The translations under genes were made by a program, and so were the position numbers. Positions 18,732 to 28,600 of a stretch of DNA of 36,852 nt are shown one piece after another. How positions within the stretch are numbered: position 1 is the first letter of the stretch; every line of letters begins with the position of its first letter. This stretch comes from an uncultured Planctomycetaceae bacterium (GTDB lineage Bacteria; Planctomycetota; Planctomycetia; Planctomycetales; Planctomycetaceae), in the NCBI GenBank assembly GCA_943787265.1, contig CALSLT010000048.1:1-36852 (forward strand), given 5' to 3'. The notes under the pieces are model-generated. The model saw only the letters and a list, made by a program, of their open reading frames with translations, was not told where the DNA came from and ran no database searches.

Positions 18732-20167
18732 AACCCGGAAGACGCCCCATCATCCCTGGCCTGGTTCTGCTGTTTCTTCTCACGTCGCGAGCCGTGGCAG
18801 CAGACCGCCCCAACATCCTGTTCATCATTACGGACCAGCATCACGCACGGATGCTGTCGAGCGCCGGCAATCCGTATCTGAAGACGCGGGCGCTCGATTC
18901 CATGACCAGGTCGGGGATTCGGTTCTCGCGAGCCTACGTGACCAATCCCGTTTGTGTGCCGAGCCGGATCTCGATGGCGACCGGGATGATGGCGGGACGA
19001 TTCGGTGTCTTCAACAACGGTATGAAGGCGACCATTCCGAAGCACGTCAGTGCCAACTCACTGGGCAAGCTGATCAAGAACAGTGGCTATGACACGTTCT
19101 ACGGTGGCAAAGTGCATATGGCGCCGGAACTCTCGCCGCTGAAGGCTGGCTATGATGAATACTGCAAGGACCAGCGAGACGAATTGCCGGACGCGTGTAT
19201 CGAGTTCATGACCCGGAAGCGGGACAGGCCCTTCTTTGCCGTCGCGTCGTTTATCAATCCGCACGACATCTGCTTTGCGTACAACGCCCGCCAGCCGGAC
19301 CGGAAAGGCAAGCCGCTGGTCGATCGTCTCTACCGCGAGGCTCAAGCGTTGCCCGTAGATGAGTTGCCACCGCTGCCCGACAACAGCGAGATTCCAGACC
19401 GTGAGCCGGATGCCATCGAAGCTAACATGAAGGTGACGGCAACCACACCGGCAAAGCTGATCCGCAAGGACTACAACGAACGCGACTGGCGAAACTATCG
19501 TTGGATCTACTGCCGTCTGACCGAGCGGGTTGATGCTCAGATCGGCCGCTTGCTGGACGCTCTCGACAAGAATGACCTTGATAAAAACACGCTCGTGATC
19601 TTTACCAGCGATCATGGAGACATGGACGGCAGCCATCGCCTGGCTTCGAAGAACGTCTTCTACGAGAACTCGGTCGGCGTGCCTTTCATCATGCAATACA
19701 AGGGGGTGATCCCCCCGGGTGTGGTCGACGACCGGAACCTGATCTCGAACGGTCTGGACGTGTTGCCGACTCTGTGTGACTACGCCGGCGTCTCAATCCC
19801 CGGCCATCTGCTGGGACGTACAATCCGGCCTCTCGCCGAGGGACAGGACGATAACGCCCGGCGTCCGTACATTGTGGCCGAGAACAACACCGGTCGCATG
19901 CTCCGCTCGGACCGTTACAAATACTGCGTCTATACCGGCGGCACCATTCGCGAGTCCCTCGTCGATCTGCAGACTGATCCCGGCGAGATGAAGAACCTGG
20001 CCGGCGTCCCGGAATTCTGCACCACGCTCAATCGGCACCGGGACTTTCTGCGACAGTGGATCGCCGAATCGAACGATCGCGAGGCCAAATCGTTTGCGAT
20101 AGCGCCTCACGATGACGACTGCGAAGCATGTGGAGCAGCCGGTTCGAACGCACATCCTCAGCAGTAA
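18728..20167 (+). CDS. Secreted sulfatase, N-sulfoglucosamine/choline-sulfatase-like
   Basis: Sulfatase of 479 aa. The ATG at 18728 overlaps the preceding stop. The leader (PIIPGLVLLFLLTSRAVAA) fits a signal peptide. NILFIITDQHHARMLS matches the TDQH variant of the metal site found in choline-sulfatase and heparan N-sulfatase-like groups. The formylglycine motif CVPSR has its Cys at residue 76. GGKVHMAPE, PFFAVASFINPHD and LVIFTSDHGDMDGSH follow, with SDHGDM typical of this subgroup. No frameshift. It forms a two-gene unit with the EF-hand sulfatase, suggesting they act on the same glycan. The C-terminus contains a His/Asp/Cys cluster (HDDDCEACG) of unknown meaning. Confidence 0.94.
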   Translation: MKPGRRPIIPGLVLLFLLTSRAVAADRPNILFIITDQHHARMLSSAGNPYLKTRALDSMTRSGIRFSRAYVTNPVCVPSRISMATGMMAGRFGVFNNGMKATIPKHVSANSLGKLIKNSGYDTFYGGKVHMAPELSPLKAGYDEYCKDQRDELPDACIEFMTRKRDRPFFAVASFINPHDICFAYNARQPDRKGKPLVDRLYREAQALPVDELPPLPDNSEIPDREPDAIEANMKVTATTPAKLIRKDYNERDWRNYRWIYCRLTERVDAQIGRLLDALDKNDLDKNTLVIFTSDHGDMDGSHRLASKNVFYENSVGVPFIMQYKGVIPPGVVDDRNLISNGLDVLPTLCDYAGVSIPGHLLGRTIRPLAEGQDDNARRPYIVAENNTGRMLRSDRYKYCVYTGGTIRESLVDLQTDPGEMKNLAGVPEFCTTLNRHRDFLRQWIAESNDREAKSFAIAPHDDDCEACGAAGSNAHPQQ

Positions 20168-20299
20168 CCACAAGCAGTTCCATCCCCATCCTCGACGTCC
20201 CCGGCCAAAAGAGGGAAGCAAAACTCGAAATGAGGGCGGTCATCGCATTTTCGTTTTTCCTGTTACGTTGACGGCGTTTCGTGGAAATACCCCGTAGCC

Positions 20300-20830
20300 A
20301 TGCTCAACGAACAGGAACAATTGCGATTCATGCGACTCTGGACTGCCGCTCAGCCGGCGGTTTCGGGGTATGTGCGGGCGCTGGTGCGCAATCGTGCGGT
20401 GGCGGATGAAGTTCTGCAGGAAACGTCGCTCGTCCTTTTTCGCCGGTTTGACGAGTACGACGAGCAGCGGCCGTTTGTCGCGTGGGCGCTGGGGATTGCC
20501 AGATTTCAGGTGCTCAGCCTGAATCGTGATGCGGCTCGCAGTCGTGTCGCGTTTGATACTGATCTGCTGGCACGATTCACCGAGACATGGGGCGAACTGT
20601 CGCCGCGCGTGTCCGACCGTTCGCTCTTTCTGCAGGACTGCATCCAGCGACTGGCGGCTCGGGCGAGGCAGATGGTGCGGCTTCGTTACTACGACGAGCT
20701 GACGGCCGAAGAGATTGCGCGGCAGATCGGTGGAACGGGAGCGGCTGTGCGAGTCGCTCTGCAGCGGATTCGTCAGCAACTGCGCGAGTGTGTAAAGCGG
20801 CAGCTTCGTGCGGAAGGAGAAACGCCATGA
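20300..20830 (+). CDS. ECF-type RNA polymerase sigma factor (Rhodopirellula/Verrucomicrobium family)
   Basis: A 176-aa sigma-70 family factor without regions 1 and 3. Region 2 spans about residues 15-75 (NRAVADEVLQETSLVLFRR, then PFVAWALGIARFQVL). Region 4 (about 110-165) includes MVRLRYYDELTAEEIARQI and a helix-turn-helix ending ALQRIRQQL. Its stop overlaps the start of the FecR-type gene by four bases (ATGA), the normal sigma/anti-sigma arrangement in planctomycetes. It lies between the sulfatase pair and the FAD-sulfatase fusion, so it is the best candidate regulator of this locus; which promoters it reads cannot be told from the sequence. Confidence 0.93.
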   Translation: MLNEQEQLRFMRLWTAAQPAVSGYVRALVRNRAVADEVLQETSLVLFRRFDEYDEQRPFVAWALGIARFQVLSLNRDAARSRVAFDTDLLARFTETWGELSPRVSDRSLFLQDCIQRLAARARQMVRLRYYDELTAEEIARQIGGTGAAVRVALQRIRQQLRECVKRQLRAEGETP

Positions 20831-22203
20831 CCGATCCGGAGAAACTTATCGCCGGCTGGCTGGACGGCTCACTGAATGAAGACGAACAGGCTGAGCTGGA
20901 TGAATGGCTGAAGGCCGACGATGACAACATGCGTCGGTTCACCGATGCCGCGATGTTCGAGCAGCAGATTCAATCAGCGACCATCGCCGTTGAAGAACAG
21001 CCTGCCGCCGAGAGCTTCAACGCATCTGTCGCCGGTGTGCCGCCGCGTGTGTTCAGCCGCCGGCCATTTGCAGTGTTCGCGGCGGCCTTGCTTGCCATCC
21101 TGGCGTTGGTCCTCTCGCCGCAACATCCAGCCGACGAGACTTTCGCAACACTGGAGCAAACCCGCGCCGCGTTGTGGGAAAGCGGCGATTTGCCGACGGC
21201 TGACGGAAGTCGGCTGGATCAGGGCACGCTGCGGCTCGCCGAGGGGCTGGCCACGTTGAAATTCGATTCGGGAGCCGAGGTCGTTCTGGAAGCTCCGGCC
21301 ACTTTGTTTCTGGTCGACGCGATGAACTGCGAGCTGACTCGAGGCACCGCCGTATCAGACATTCCCGAGTCGGCAGTGGGATTTCGAATCAAAACCCCTT
21401 CTGCAGATGTCGTCGACTATGGCACGCGTTTCGCCGTGAGTGTGTACGAAGAAACCGGCGAAACTCATACGCAGGTCATCGAGGGACGCGTGGAGGTGGA
21501 GTACGCGCAGTCTGATGAAGTGGTCGAGTTGACGACCGGCCAACGGAATACCGTGATCGGCGAAACGCTCGGTGCGGCGACTGATGACGCGGAACACGAG
21601 CACCAGACGATTGCGGTGAAACCTGTCGACCACGGCCCGGACTGGACCCTGCTTGAGCCGGTGAAAGATGCCTACACAGGCAACGTGAAAGATCACAACT
21701 CTGATGTACTGCTCCTGGTCAAGAAGGAGATCCGGGGTGGTCGTGTGAACCGAATCGCGTACATCGGTTTCGACCTGAAAGACATCAATCAGCAGCGCAT
21801 CGAGGAAGCCGAGCTGTTGCTCTATTTTGCTCCGACTGGTTGGGGCCTGGCCTCTCATATGCCTGACGCGACATTCAGCGTTTACGGCATGATCGGCGAT
21901 GCCACCGATTGGGACGAATCGATCCTGCACAAAGATCGATTTCCCGCAGCCCTCGGAACCCCCGAGGTTGTCCACCTTGGATCATTCACGATTCCGCAAG
22001 GCGTACAAAAAGGCCGCTTTCGCGTTCGCACCGAAGCGTTATCCGAATTTCTTCGCAAACACCCCACATCAGAAATCTCGCTTAAGGTCGTCCGCGACAC
22101 AGTAGCACGCGACAACGGCGGTACCCTGGTTCACGGATTCGCCAGCCGCCGTCATCCCGTGTTGCCTCCACCAACTTTGGCGATTCGTCAGCAGGCCCGT
22201 TGA
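20827..22203 (+). CDS. FecR-type putative anti-sigma protein with C-terminal DNRLRE-like domain
   Basis: Membrane protein of 458 aa from the ATG at 20827, which overlaps the sigma gene. Residues 1-40 form an anti-sigma-like helical N-terminus (LIAGWLDGSLNEDEQAELDEW). One transmembrane helix covers about residues 80-97 (FAVFAAALLAILALVLS). A FecR domain follows at about 130-255 (GLATLKFDSGAEVVLEAPA, VDYGTRFAVSV, TTGQRNTV). The last 180 residues (VKDAYTGN to LVHGFASRRHP) look like a DNRLRE/CBM96-type beta domain, exposed outside the membrane. Related proteins in this phylum often carry a LamG domain here instead. Inferred role: senses a glycan in the periplasm and controls the partner sigma factor. 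Confidence 0.85.
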   Translation: MTDPEKLIAGWLDGSLNEDEQAELDEWLKADDDNMRRFTDAAMFEQQIQSATIAVEEQPAAESFNASVAGVPPRVFSRRPFAVFAAALLAILALVLSPQHPADETFATLEQTRAALWESGDLPTADGSRLDQGTLRLAEGLATLKFDSGAEVVLEAPATLFLVDAMNCELTRGTAVSDIPESAVGFRIKTPSADVVDYGTRFAVSVYEETGETHTQVIEGRVEVEYAQSDEVVELTTGQRNTVIGETLGAATDDAEHEHQTIAVKPVDHGPDWTLLEPVKDAYTGNVKDHNSDVLLLVKKEIRGGRVNRIAYIGFDLKDINQQRIEEAELLLYFAPTGWGLASHMPDATFSVYGMIGDATDWDESILHKDRFPAALGTPEVVHLGSFTIPQGVQKGRFRVRTEALSEFLRKHPTSEISLKVVRDTVARDNGGTLVHGFASRRHPVLPPPTLAIRQQAR

Positions 22204-22240
22204 ATCGATATCCGAAAGCCAGGACCAGGACTCTCGGTAG

Positions 22241-22260
22241 CCACCGTCGCCAGACGGTGG
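22241..22260. repeat. Perfect hairpin between FecR gene and FAD oxidoreductase
   Basis: Arms CCACCGTC and GACGGTGG pair perfectly around the 4-base loop GCCA. No T-run follows, so a classic terminator is not supported; it may slow or protect the transcript, or be a dispersed repeat. Confidence 0.65.
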
Positions 22261-22340
22261 AGGCACGTACTGTTTCCAGGACGGCACTTAACAATGGGGA
22301 GAGAATGATTAACGAAGCAGATCGAACATCAGGAGAAGTC

Positions 22341-24677
22341 ATGAAAAGACGTACTTTCCTCAAGGGAACGGGAGTAACCATTGTTCTGGGCGCTCTACTG
22401 GTCTGGCAAAACTGTCTGGCTGCAGAGGATGCGCGTCACGAGGCAGACGTCTGTGTATATGGCGGCACGGCAAGCGGCGTCATGGCGGCCTTGGCTGCGG
22501 AGAAAGAGGGCGCCAATGTCATCCTCATCGAGCCCAGCCGCTGGCTCGGCGGCATGACCGGCGGAGGGATCAACCACCTGGACTGGGGCAAAGGCAGCAC
22601 GGTGGGCGGCTCGACCTACAAGATCCTGATGCAGGGGGTGCAGGTGCAGGAACAGAAGCATCATGGTGGGCATGCCAGACAGGGCATCGGCAACAAACAG
22701 TATCGCGAGCGCTTCAAGAAAGTGGTCGAAGACCGGGGCATCACCGTGATCTACGAGCACCGCCTGGGCAACGTCCAGGTCGGGGACGCCACGATCGACT
22801 CGCCGACGCGCCAGAAGCCGATGGCCATGGACGAGTCTTTCGGGGAGGACAAGGCGGGCCAATCCATCCGGTCCATCACCCTCGACTACGCCCCCTTCGA
22901 CAAAACCGGCTGCCCTATTCCTGAGCCGAAGAAGCGCAATGCCATCACGGTCTCGGCAAAGGTGTTCATCGATTGTTCTTACGAGGGCGATGTGCTCGGG
23001 ATGAGTGGGGCCAGCTACACCTGGGGCCGCGAGGCGCGTGAGCACTACGACGAATCACTTGCCGGAGTGCGTCCCAATCTGTGGGTCCACGACATCGACC
23101 CCTACGTCGAGCCCGGCAATCCTGAGAGCGGGTTGATCCCGTTCATTCAGGATCGGAAGATCGGGCCCTTGGGCAGCGCGGACGCGTTGTCGATGGGGTA
23201 CTGCTTCCGATACGAGTTCGACATGAGCGGCAAGGGCATCCCGATTCCCGAGCCGGCGAATTATGATCCAGCCGAATTTGAAGTCTACCGCCGAGCCATT
23301 CGCGACGGTGTCGACATCTTTTCGAGTCGAAAGATGCGAACAACACTCGGCAAAGTAGCCACGAACAAGAGGGGGCCGTTCGTCGGGGGCGCCCAATCGA
23401 ATCGCAACCTGATGGGGTCCACCGTCTACGGCTGTAACGCAGAGTACCCCAACGGCGACTGGGCGACGCGGTCGAGGATCTGGAAGTTCCATCAGGAGTT
23501 CCTGATCAACGCGATCCACTTTGCAACAACCGATCCCGTAGCCCCCAAAAGCATGAAGCAACGCGCGATGAAGACGACCTTCAGGAAGGGGGTGTTCGAT
23601 GAGACCGGAGGCTGGCCTAACCAGTTCTATGTTCGCCAAGCCCGCCGGATGGTGTCATCGTACGTCGTCACACAGAAGGACCTGGAGGGCAGGACTGATC
23701 CGCCCCACGCGGTGGGTCTCGCTGCCTATGGGGTCGACGATTGGCCGTATGCGGTGGTCGCGCAGGATGGCAAAATCGCTGTGCAGGGCGGTGCGTTTTC
23801 CATCGTCTACATCGATGGCGGGAAATACAACGGCAGCTACAAGATCCCCTACGAAGCCATCGTGCCGCGCAAGGGACAGTGCGACAACCTGCTCGTCCCC
23901 GTTTGCGTCTCGGCCAGCCATATCGCTTTCACGTCTCTTCGCATGGAGCCGGTCTGGATGGTCCTCGGCGAATCCGCGGGCGTGGCCGCCGCCATGGCGG
24001 TCGATGCCGAGATTCCCGTGCAGGATGTTCCCTACAACAAGCTCCGGCAGAAGCTGGACGACCTGGATCAAACCCTTGATCGGATTCAGGATCGAGATCC
24101 AGCATGGCAAGTCGGTCGCGCTGGAAGTCCCAGGACGAATGGAATCAGCAGAAGAAAGGGTTGGGAGTGGCTATTCCCCCATATCGACACCAACTCCGAC
24201 GGTCAGATCTCAGCCGAAGAGTACAACGCCTTCCAGAAATTCAAAGTGGAGCATAAGGATTGGGAAAAGTCACTCAGGGAGAACAGAGCCCCGACGCCAG
24301 AGAAGAAAGTAGAACGAACGACTACCGGGCTTCTTCCGCACGACAAACCCAACATCATATTGATCTTCGCCGATGACCTGGGAATCGAAGCGCTCAATAC
24401 CTACGGAGGCCGCGGTGTCCGGACGCCGCATCTCGACAAGCTGGCAAGCAATGGAATGTTGTTTACCCATTGCTTCGCCAACCCGGCATGCTCTCCATCG
24501 AGAGCCGAGATCATGACGGGCACCTATCCGGGGTTCACCGGCATCAGGCATGTGCTGAGCAAATGGGAAGATGACAGCTCTCTGGACCCGAAGCAGTTCA
24601 ACAGTTTTGCCAATCAACTGAAGCAGGTCGGGTTACGCCACCGCGATCGCCGGGAAGTGGAATGTCTCGTGGCTTGA
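22341..24677 (+). CDS. FAD-dependent oxidoreductase fused to EF-hand and sulfatase N-terminus
   Basis: The ATG at 22341 has AGGAG at 22331 and starts a twin-arginine-type leader (MKRRTFLKGTGVTIVLGALL); an ATG at 22305 is possible. Residues about 30-600 are a FAD_oxidored-type (PF12831-like) domain with the dinucleotide motif VYGGTASGVMAALAA and GGMTGGGINHLDWG. FIDCSYEGDV and, near the C-terminal side, SASHIAFTSLRMEPVWMVLG and AGVAAAMA are also present. The same frame then continues through an EF-hand loop (DTNSDGQISAEEY, about residue 616) into a sulfatase domain starting NIILIFADDLG (about 669) with formylglycine motif CSPSR (Cys at 717). A +1 shift at 24629-24631 ends the frame in the sulfatase. 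A smaller local shift near 24100-24160 may also be present, since another frame reads WNQQKK there. Confidence 0.88.
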   Translation: MKRRTFLKGTGVTIVLGALLVWQNCLAAEDARHEADVCVYGGTASGVMAALAAEKEGANVILIEPSRWLGGMTGGGINHLDWGKGSTVGGSTYKILMQGVQVQEQKHHGGHARQGIGNKQYRERFKKVVEDRGITVIYEHRLGNVQVGDATIDSPTRQKPMAMDESFGEDKAGQSIRSITLDYAPFDKTGCPIPEPKKRNAITVSAKVFIDCSYEGDVLGMSGASYTWGREAREHYDESLAGVRPNLWVHDIDPYVEPGNPESGLIPFIQDRKIGPLGSADALSMGYCFRYEFDMSGKGIPIPEPANYDPAEFEVYRRAIRDGVDIFSSRKMRTTLGKVATNKRGPFVGGAQSNRNLMGSTVYGCNAEYPNGDWATRSRIWKFHQEFLINAIHFATTDPVAPKSMKQRAMKTTFRKGVFDETGGWPNQFYVRQARRMVSSYVVTQKDLEGRTDPPHAVGLAAYGVDDWPYAVVAQDGKIAVQGGAFSIVYIDGGKYNGSYKIPYEAIVPRKGQCDNLLVPVCVSASHIAFTSLRMEPVWMVLGESAGVAAAMAVDAEIPVQDVPYNKLRQKLDDLDQTLDRIQDRDPAWQVGRAGSPRTNGISRRKGWEWLFPHIDTNSDGQISAEEYNAFQKFKVEHKDWEKSLRENRAPTPEKKVERTTTGLLPHDKPNIILIFADDLGIEALNTYGGRGVRTPHLDKLASNGMLFTHCFANPACSPSRAEIMTGTYPGFTGIRHVLSKWEDDSSLDPKQFNSFANQLKQVGLRHRDRREVECLVA

Positions 24678-25598
24678 ACGCAATGATACGGTCAAGGCTT
24701 TCGGCTTCGATGAATATTGCCTTTGGCAGATGTTTGACCGCCATGGCACGAAGCGATCGCGCTACTACAAGCCGCATTTCCGCGTGAATGGCAAAGTTGA
24801 AGAAGAATCGATTGCCGAGCGGTTTGGCCCGGACGTCCTGGCAGACTTCATGATCGATTTCATGAAACGAAAAGAAGGACGAGCCGTTCCTGGTCTATTA
24901 CCCGGCCTTATTGGTTCATACTCCATACGTCAGAGTCCCCGGCGGTCAGACGACGAGTAGCTTTGCCCGATTCAGAGCAAAAGAATGGTCCGGAGTGTTT
25001 TCCCGAGATGGTCGAGTATCTGGATAAGAATGTCGGTCGCCTCGTGAATGCCGTGGATGAGCTTGGAATCAGTAACAATACGATCGTTATCTTCTGCGCG
25101 GATAACGGCACGCATGGTCCCGTGACTTCCACTTGGGGAGAGAACCGCACCAGAATCAAGGGGGGCAAGATGACGATGACCGACCGGGGTTCGCGCGTGC
25201 CCTTGCATCGTCAGTTGGCCGGAGACGATCAAGCCCGGAACGCAGTGTGACGACCTCGTCGAGCTGGCGGATTTCCTGCCCACGTTCCTTGAAATTCGCT
25301 TCAGCGCCAAAACCGAATGCAACGCGTCCACGGACAAAGCTTCTTCCCGCAGCTCCTGGGTAAAGAAGCACCCTCAAAAGAATGGGTTCACATCGAGTAT
25401 AAGAGCAATCGCCAGATCAGAACCAAGGAATGGAGCTATACGAGCAAGGGAAAGCTGACCAGGGTTAACGAGATGGGTCGCCGCGAAAACCAACCGGAAG
25501 AACAAGGCAATCATGCGGATGTCCGGAACGAGATGAAGAGAATCTTTGCATCGATCGATGGAGTGGTGCCGGAGAGAAGTTTGCAGTCAGAGAAATGA
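24678..25598 (+). pseudogene. Remainder of the fused sulfatase domain, frameshifted
   Basis: Continuation of the sulfatase that begins at about 24344. Correcting +1 shifts at 24629-24631, about 24875, 24993, 25207, 25292 and 25335 gives a continuous sulfatase. It reads AIAGKWNVSWLERNDTVKAF, PFLVYYPALLVHTPYV, MVEYLDKNVGRLVNAVDEL, IVIFCADNGTHGP, SWPETIKPGTQC, HGQSFFPQLLGK and HIEYKSNRQIRTKEWSYT, ending with a TGA at 25596-25598. HTPY, ADNGTHG and the closing strand are all conserved, so no catalytic segment is missing. No separate signal peptide or start precedes this domain. All corrections are removals of one base. Confidence 0.83.
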
Positions 25599-25687
25599 TT
25601 AGACTCGTGGTGACCAGCAAACCGATTCGTGATCGCTAGCGGTCACCGTTGGGCGATAGCGTTTGCGAATAAAACAGGTGACAGAGA

Positions 25688-28600
25688 ATGAAAGAAACAG
25701 TCCAGACGTATGCTTCAGTGCGACTCGCCGCGATCATCGTGTTGAGCCTGGGGCTGTTTGCGCCCATTTGCCAGGGGGCGGATTTGCCGGAGACATTGAC
25801 CAAGCTCTTCGAGAACCACTGCGTGGATTGTCATGACGGCGGGGAGGCCGAGGGTGGATTGAATATTCCGTCGCTGCAATGGAATCTTGAGGATCCGCAC
25901 ACCACCAGTGTCTGGGTCAAGATTCATGATCGACTTGCCTCCGGGGAAATGCCACCGAAAGAGAGTAGCCAATTGACCGATGCCGAGCGCGGCGCGGCGG
26001 TGAAGAATCTGGCGAGTCGAATCGTCCGGTTCCAGGACAAGAGGTACGCTCAACACGGACGCGCCGTTTCGCGACGGGTGAATCGTTTTGAGTACGAGAA
26101 CATCCTTCGCGATCTCCTGCACGACCCTCACCTTAAGATCGCAGATCAGTTACCCCTGGATGGTGAGGTTCATGGCTTCGCCAAAGTGGGCGACGCCCTT
26201 GATGTTTCTCATGTGCAGGTCGATGCCTACCTCGATGCGGCAGAGTTTGCGCTTCGCCGGGCTATCGAGTTTCCCGCCACGAAGCCTGGTTCCACGAAGC
26301 GGCGATATTACGCACGCGAACAAGGCAGGATGTGGGCCGGCACGGGGAATAGTGGATGGGCGCGATTTTCCCTCGCGCTAGAGGGTTTGAATATCAACGA
26401 GAAATATTCCTTCAGCAAGAGAGGCTTTGATCCGGTCAAGCAGTCCCAACCCGTGGGGATCACCGTTGACGATACCAAGGCGGAACGCACCGGGCCCTGG
26501 CGCAAGTCCACCCGTCGCTCCAACCACGTCGGAGCCCACTACCTGGCTGACGACAACAAGAACACGGGTGCCTACGCGATCACGTGGAAGGCCAGGTTGC
26601 CGAAACCCGGGACCTACGAAGTGCGGGTGAGCTTCGGTGGTGGAGAAGGCCTGGCCAGGACCGCCCCGTATCGGGTTCGCCACGCCGAGGGCGAAACCCA
26701 CCTGTCCATTGATCAAAGTCAAAAGCCGACCATTCGAGGTCTCTGGTTTCCCCTTGGACGTTTCACCTTCGGCTCAACCGCGGAGGTATCGCTGAGCAAC
26801 AAGGACGCCCGGGGATGGGTCATCGCGGATGCCGTTCAGTTCGTTCACCTGGATGACCTGGAAAAAGAGGGCGGGAAGTCTCGGCCCCCGGAGGAGGCGT
26901 CCACCGCCATTTTTCGCGGAGCCTACACTCCGTTTTACTACGGCTTTGATAAATTCAAAGCCCCGGTTCGTGGCGACTACAAGGTTCGCCTGAAGGCACG
27001 ATCGGTACTTCGCCAGACGGACTACGTCGATTGGGAAGGAGACAAGAATCCGCGTTTCTATCCGAACCTGGTTCTTGATGCCTCGCGACGCTATCCGACT
27101 CCCGTCAACGACCGCGTCTTTCCCGGAAAGCGGAGCGAGCCGGTCAAGGTGTATTCGTCCACTCTGGACGAACCGAACACCCGGAATATGCTGCCGATCG
27201 GAGTCTTCGAAGCGCCGCCGGAAACGCCCGAGGATTCTGAGCTGGAAGCCTTCCTGGAGAAAGGGGCCATGGTAAAGCTCGATTGCATGCGCTTGCCCAG
27301 CCCGATGGTTCCGGCGATGCCGCATACCATCCAGAAAACGGATGGCGGATATCCCGGGGTCGCTTTTCATTGGCTCGAGGTCGAAGGCCCGATTGTCGAG
27401 GAATGGCCGCCTGCGTCCTACCGGGCGCTGTTTGGCGACGTTTCTTTCAAGCAGGCGGGCCGCCATGTCGAGGCGGTCTCGGAACAACCGATGAAGGATG
27501 CGGGCACGTTGTTGGCAACGTTCATGGAGCGGGTGTACCGGCGGCCGGTTGCTGAAGTGGAGTTCGACCGATTCTACCGATATGCGAAGCAGCTGCTGAA
27601 TGAGGACCACTCTTTTACGGAAGCGATGATCGCGACGTATTCGGCGGTGCTGGCTTCGCCTGAGTTCCTCTTCCATTGCGGGCAACCGGGCGAACTGGAT
27701 GATTTCGCACTGGCCGAGCGCCTCTCGTTTTTCCTGGGTGAATCGATGCCGGACGAGCAACTCCGCGCCCTGGCTCGACAAGGAAAGCTTCGCGAGTCCA
27801 AAACGCTTCGAGCGGAAGTGGATCGCCTCCTGGACAAGTCTGAAGCGAAACGTTTCGTGAAGGAGTTCCTTAATTCCTGGCTCAAGCTCGACGAGATCAA
27901 CGACACTGATCCCGACCGGGATCTCTATCCGGAGTACGCTGGAGACTGGTGGCTCGTGAACTCGATGGTCCAGGAGTCGCGTCGCTATTTCGCCGATCTA
28001 ATCGCTGGCAATCGGCCGTCTCGGAACGTCATCGATGCCGATTACACTTTCGTCGACGAACGTCTTGCACGGCATTACGGAGTTCCCGGGGTCTTCGGCC
28101 CTTCGTTCCGGCGCAAGTCTCTTCCGGAGAAGAGCCCTTACGGGGGAATTCTCACCCAGGCGGCCGTGCTCAAGGTGACAGCGAACGGAACGGTCACCTC
28201 ACCCGTTCTGCGCGGGGTGTATGTGATGGAGCGACTCCTTGGCGATCCTCCTTCTCCGCCGCCACCGTCCGTTCCGGCCGTGGAACCGGATATCCGTGGT
28301 GCGGCGACGATTCGAGAGTTACTGAAGAAGCATCGGGCGGATGCATCCTGTGCCAGCTGTCATGACAAAATTGATCCCCCGGGCTTCGCGCTGGAGAACT
28401 TCGACGTCATGGGGCGCTGGAGGGAGAACTACCGCTCGCTCGGCGGGGGATCGGTGCGTATCGAGGGAGTGGGCCGAAGTGGTAACGAATTCGTTCATTA
28501 CATCGGTAAGGAAGTCGATGCCTCCGGTGTGACGCCCGGGGGCGAGCAATTTGACGACATACTCCAGTTCAAAAAACTCTTGCTGCAGGATGAGGAAGCC

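Noticed and set aside
20587..20826. Upstream extension of the FecR-type protein
   Set aside because: It overlaps the sigma factor gene in another frame; the ATG at 20827 overlaps the sigma stop and starts the conserved anti-sigma N-terminus.
22241..22260. Rho-independent terminator after the FecR gene
   Set aside because: The stem is perfect but no T-run follows.
26774..27781. 335-codon open frame on the minus strand
   Set aside because: Antisense to the DUF1592-type gene, with Arg/Leu-rich composition and no recognisable motif.
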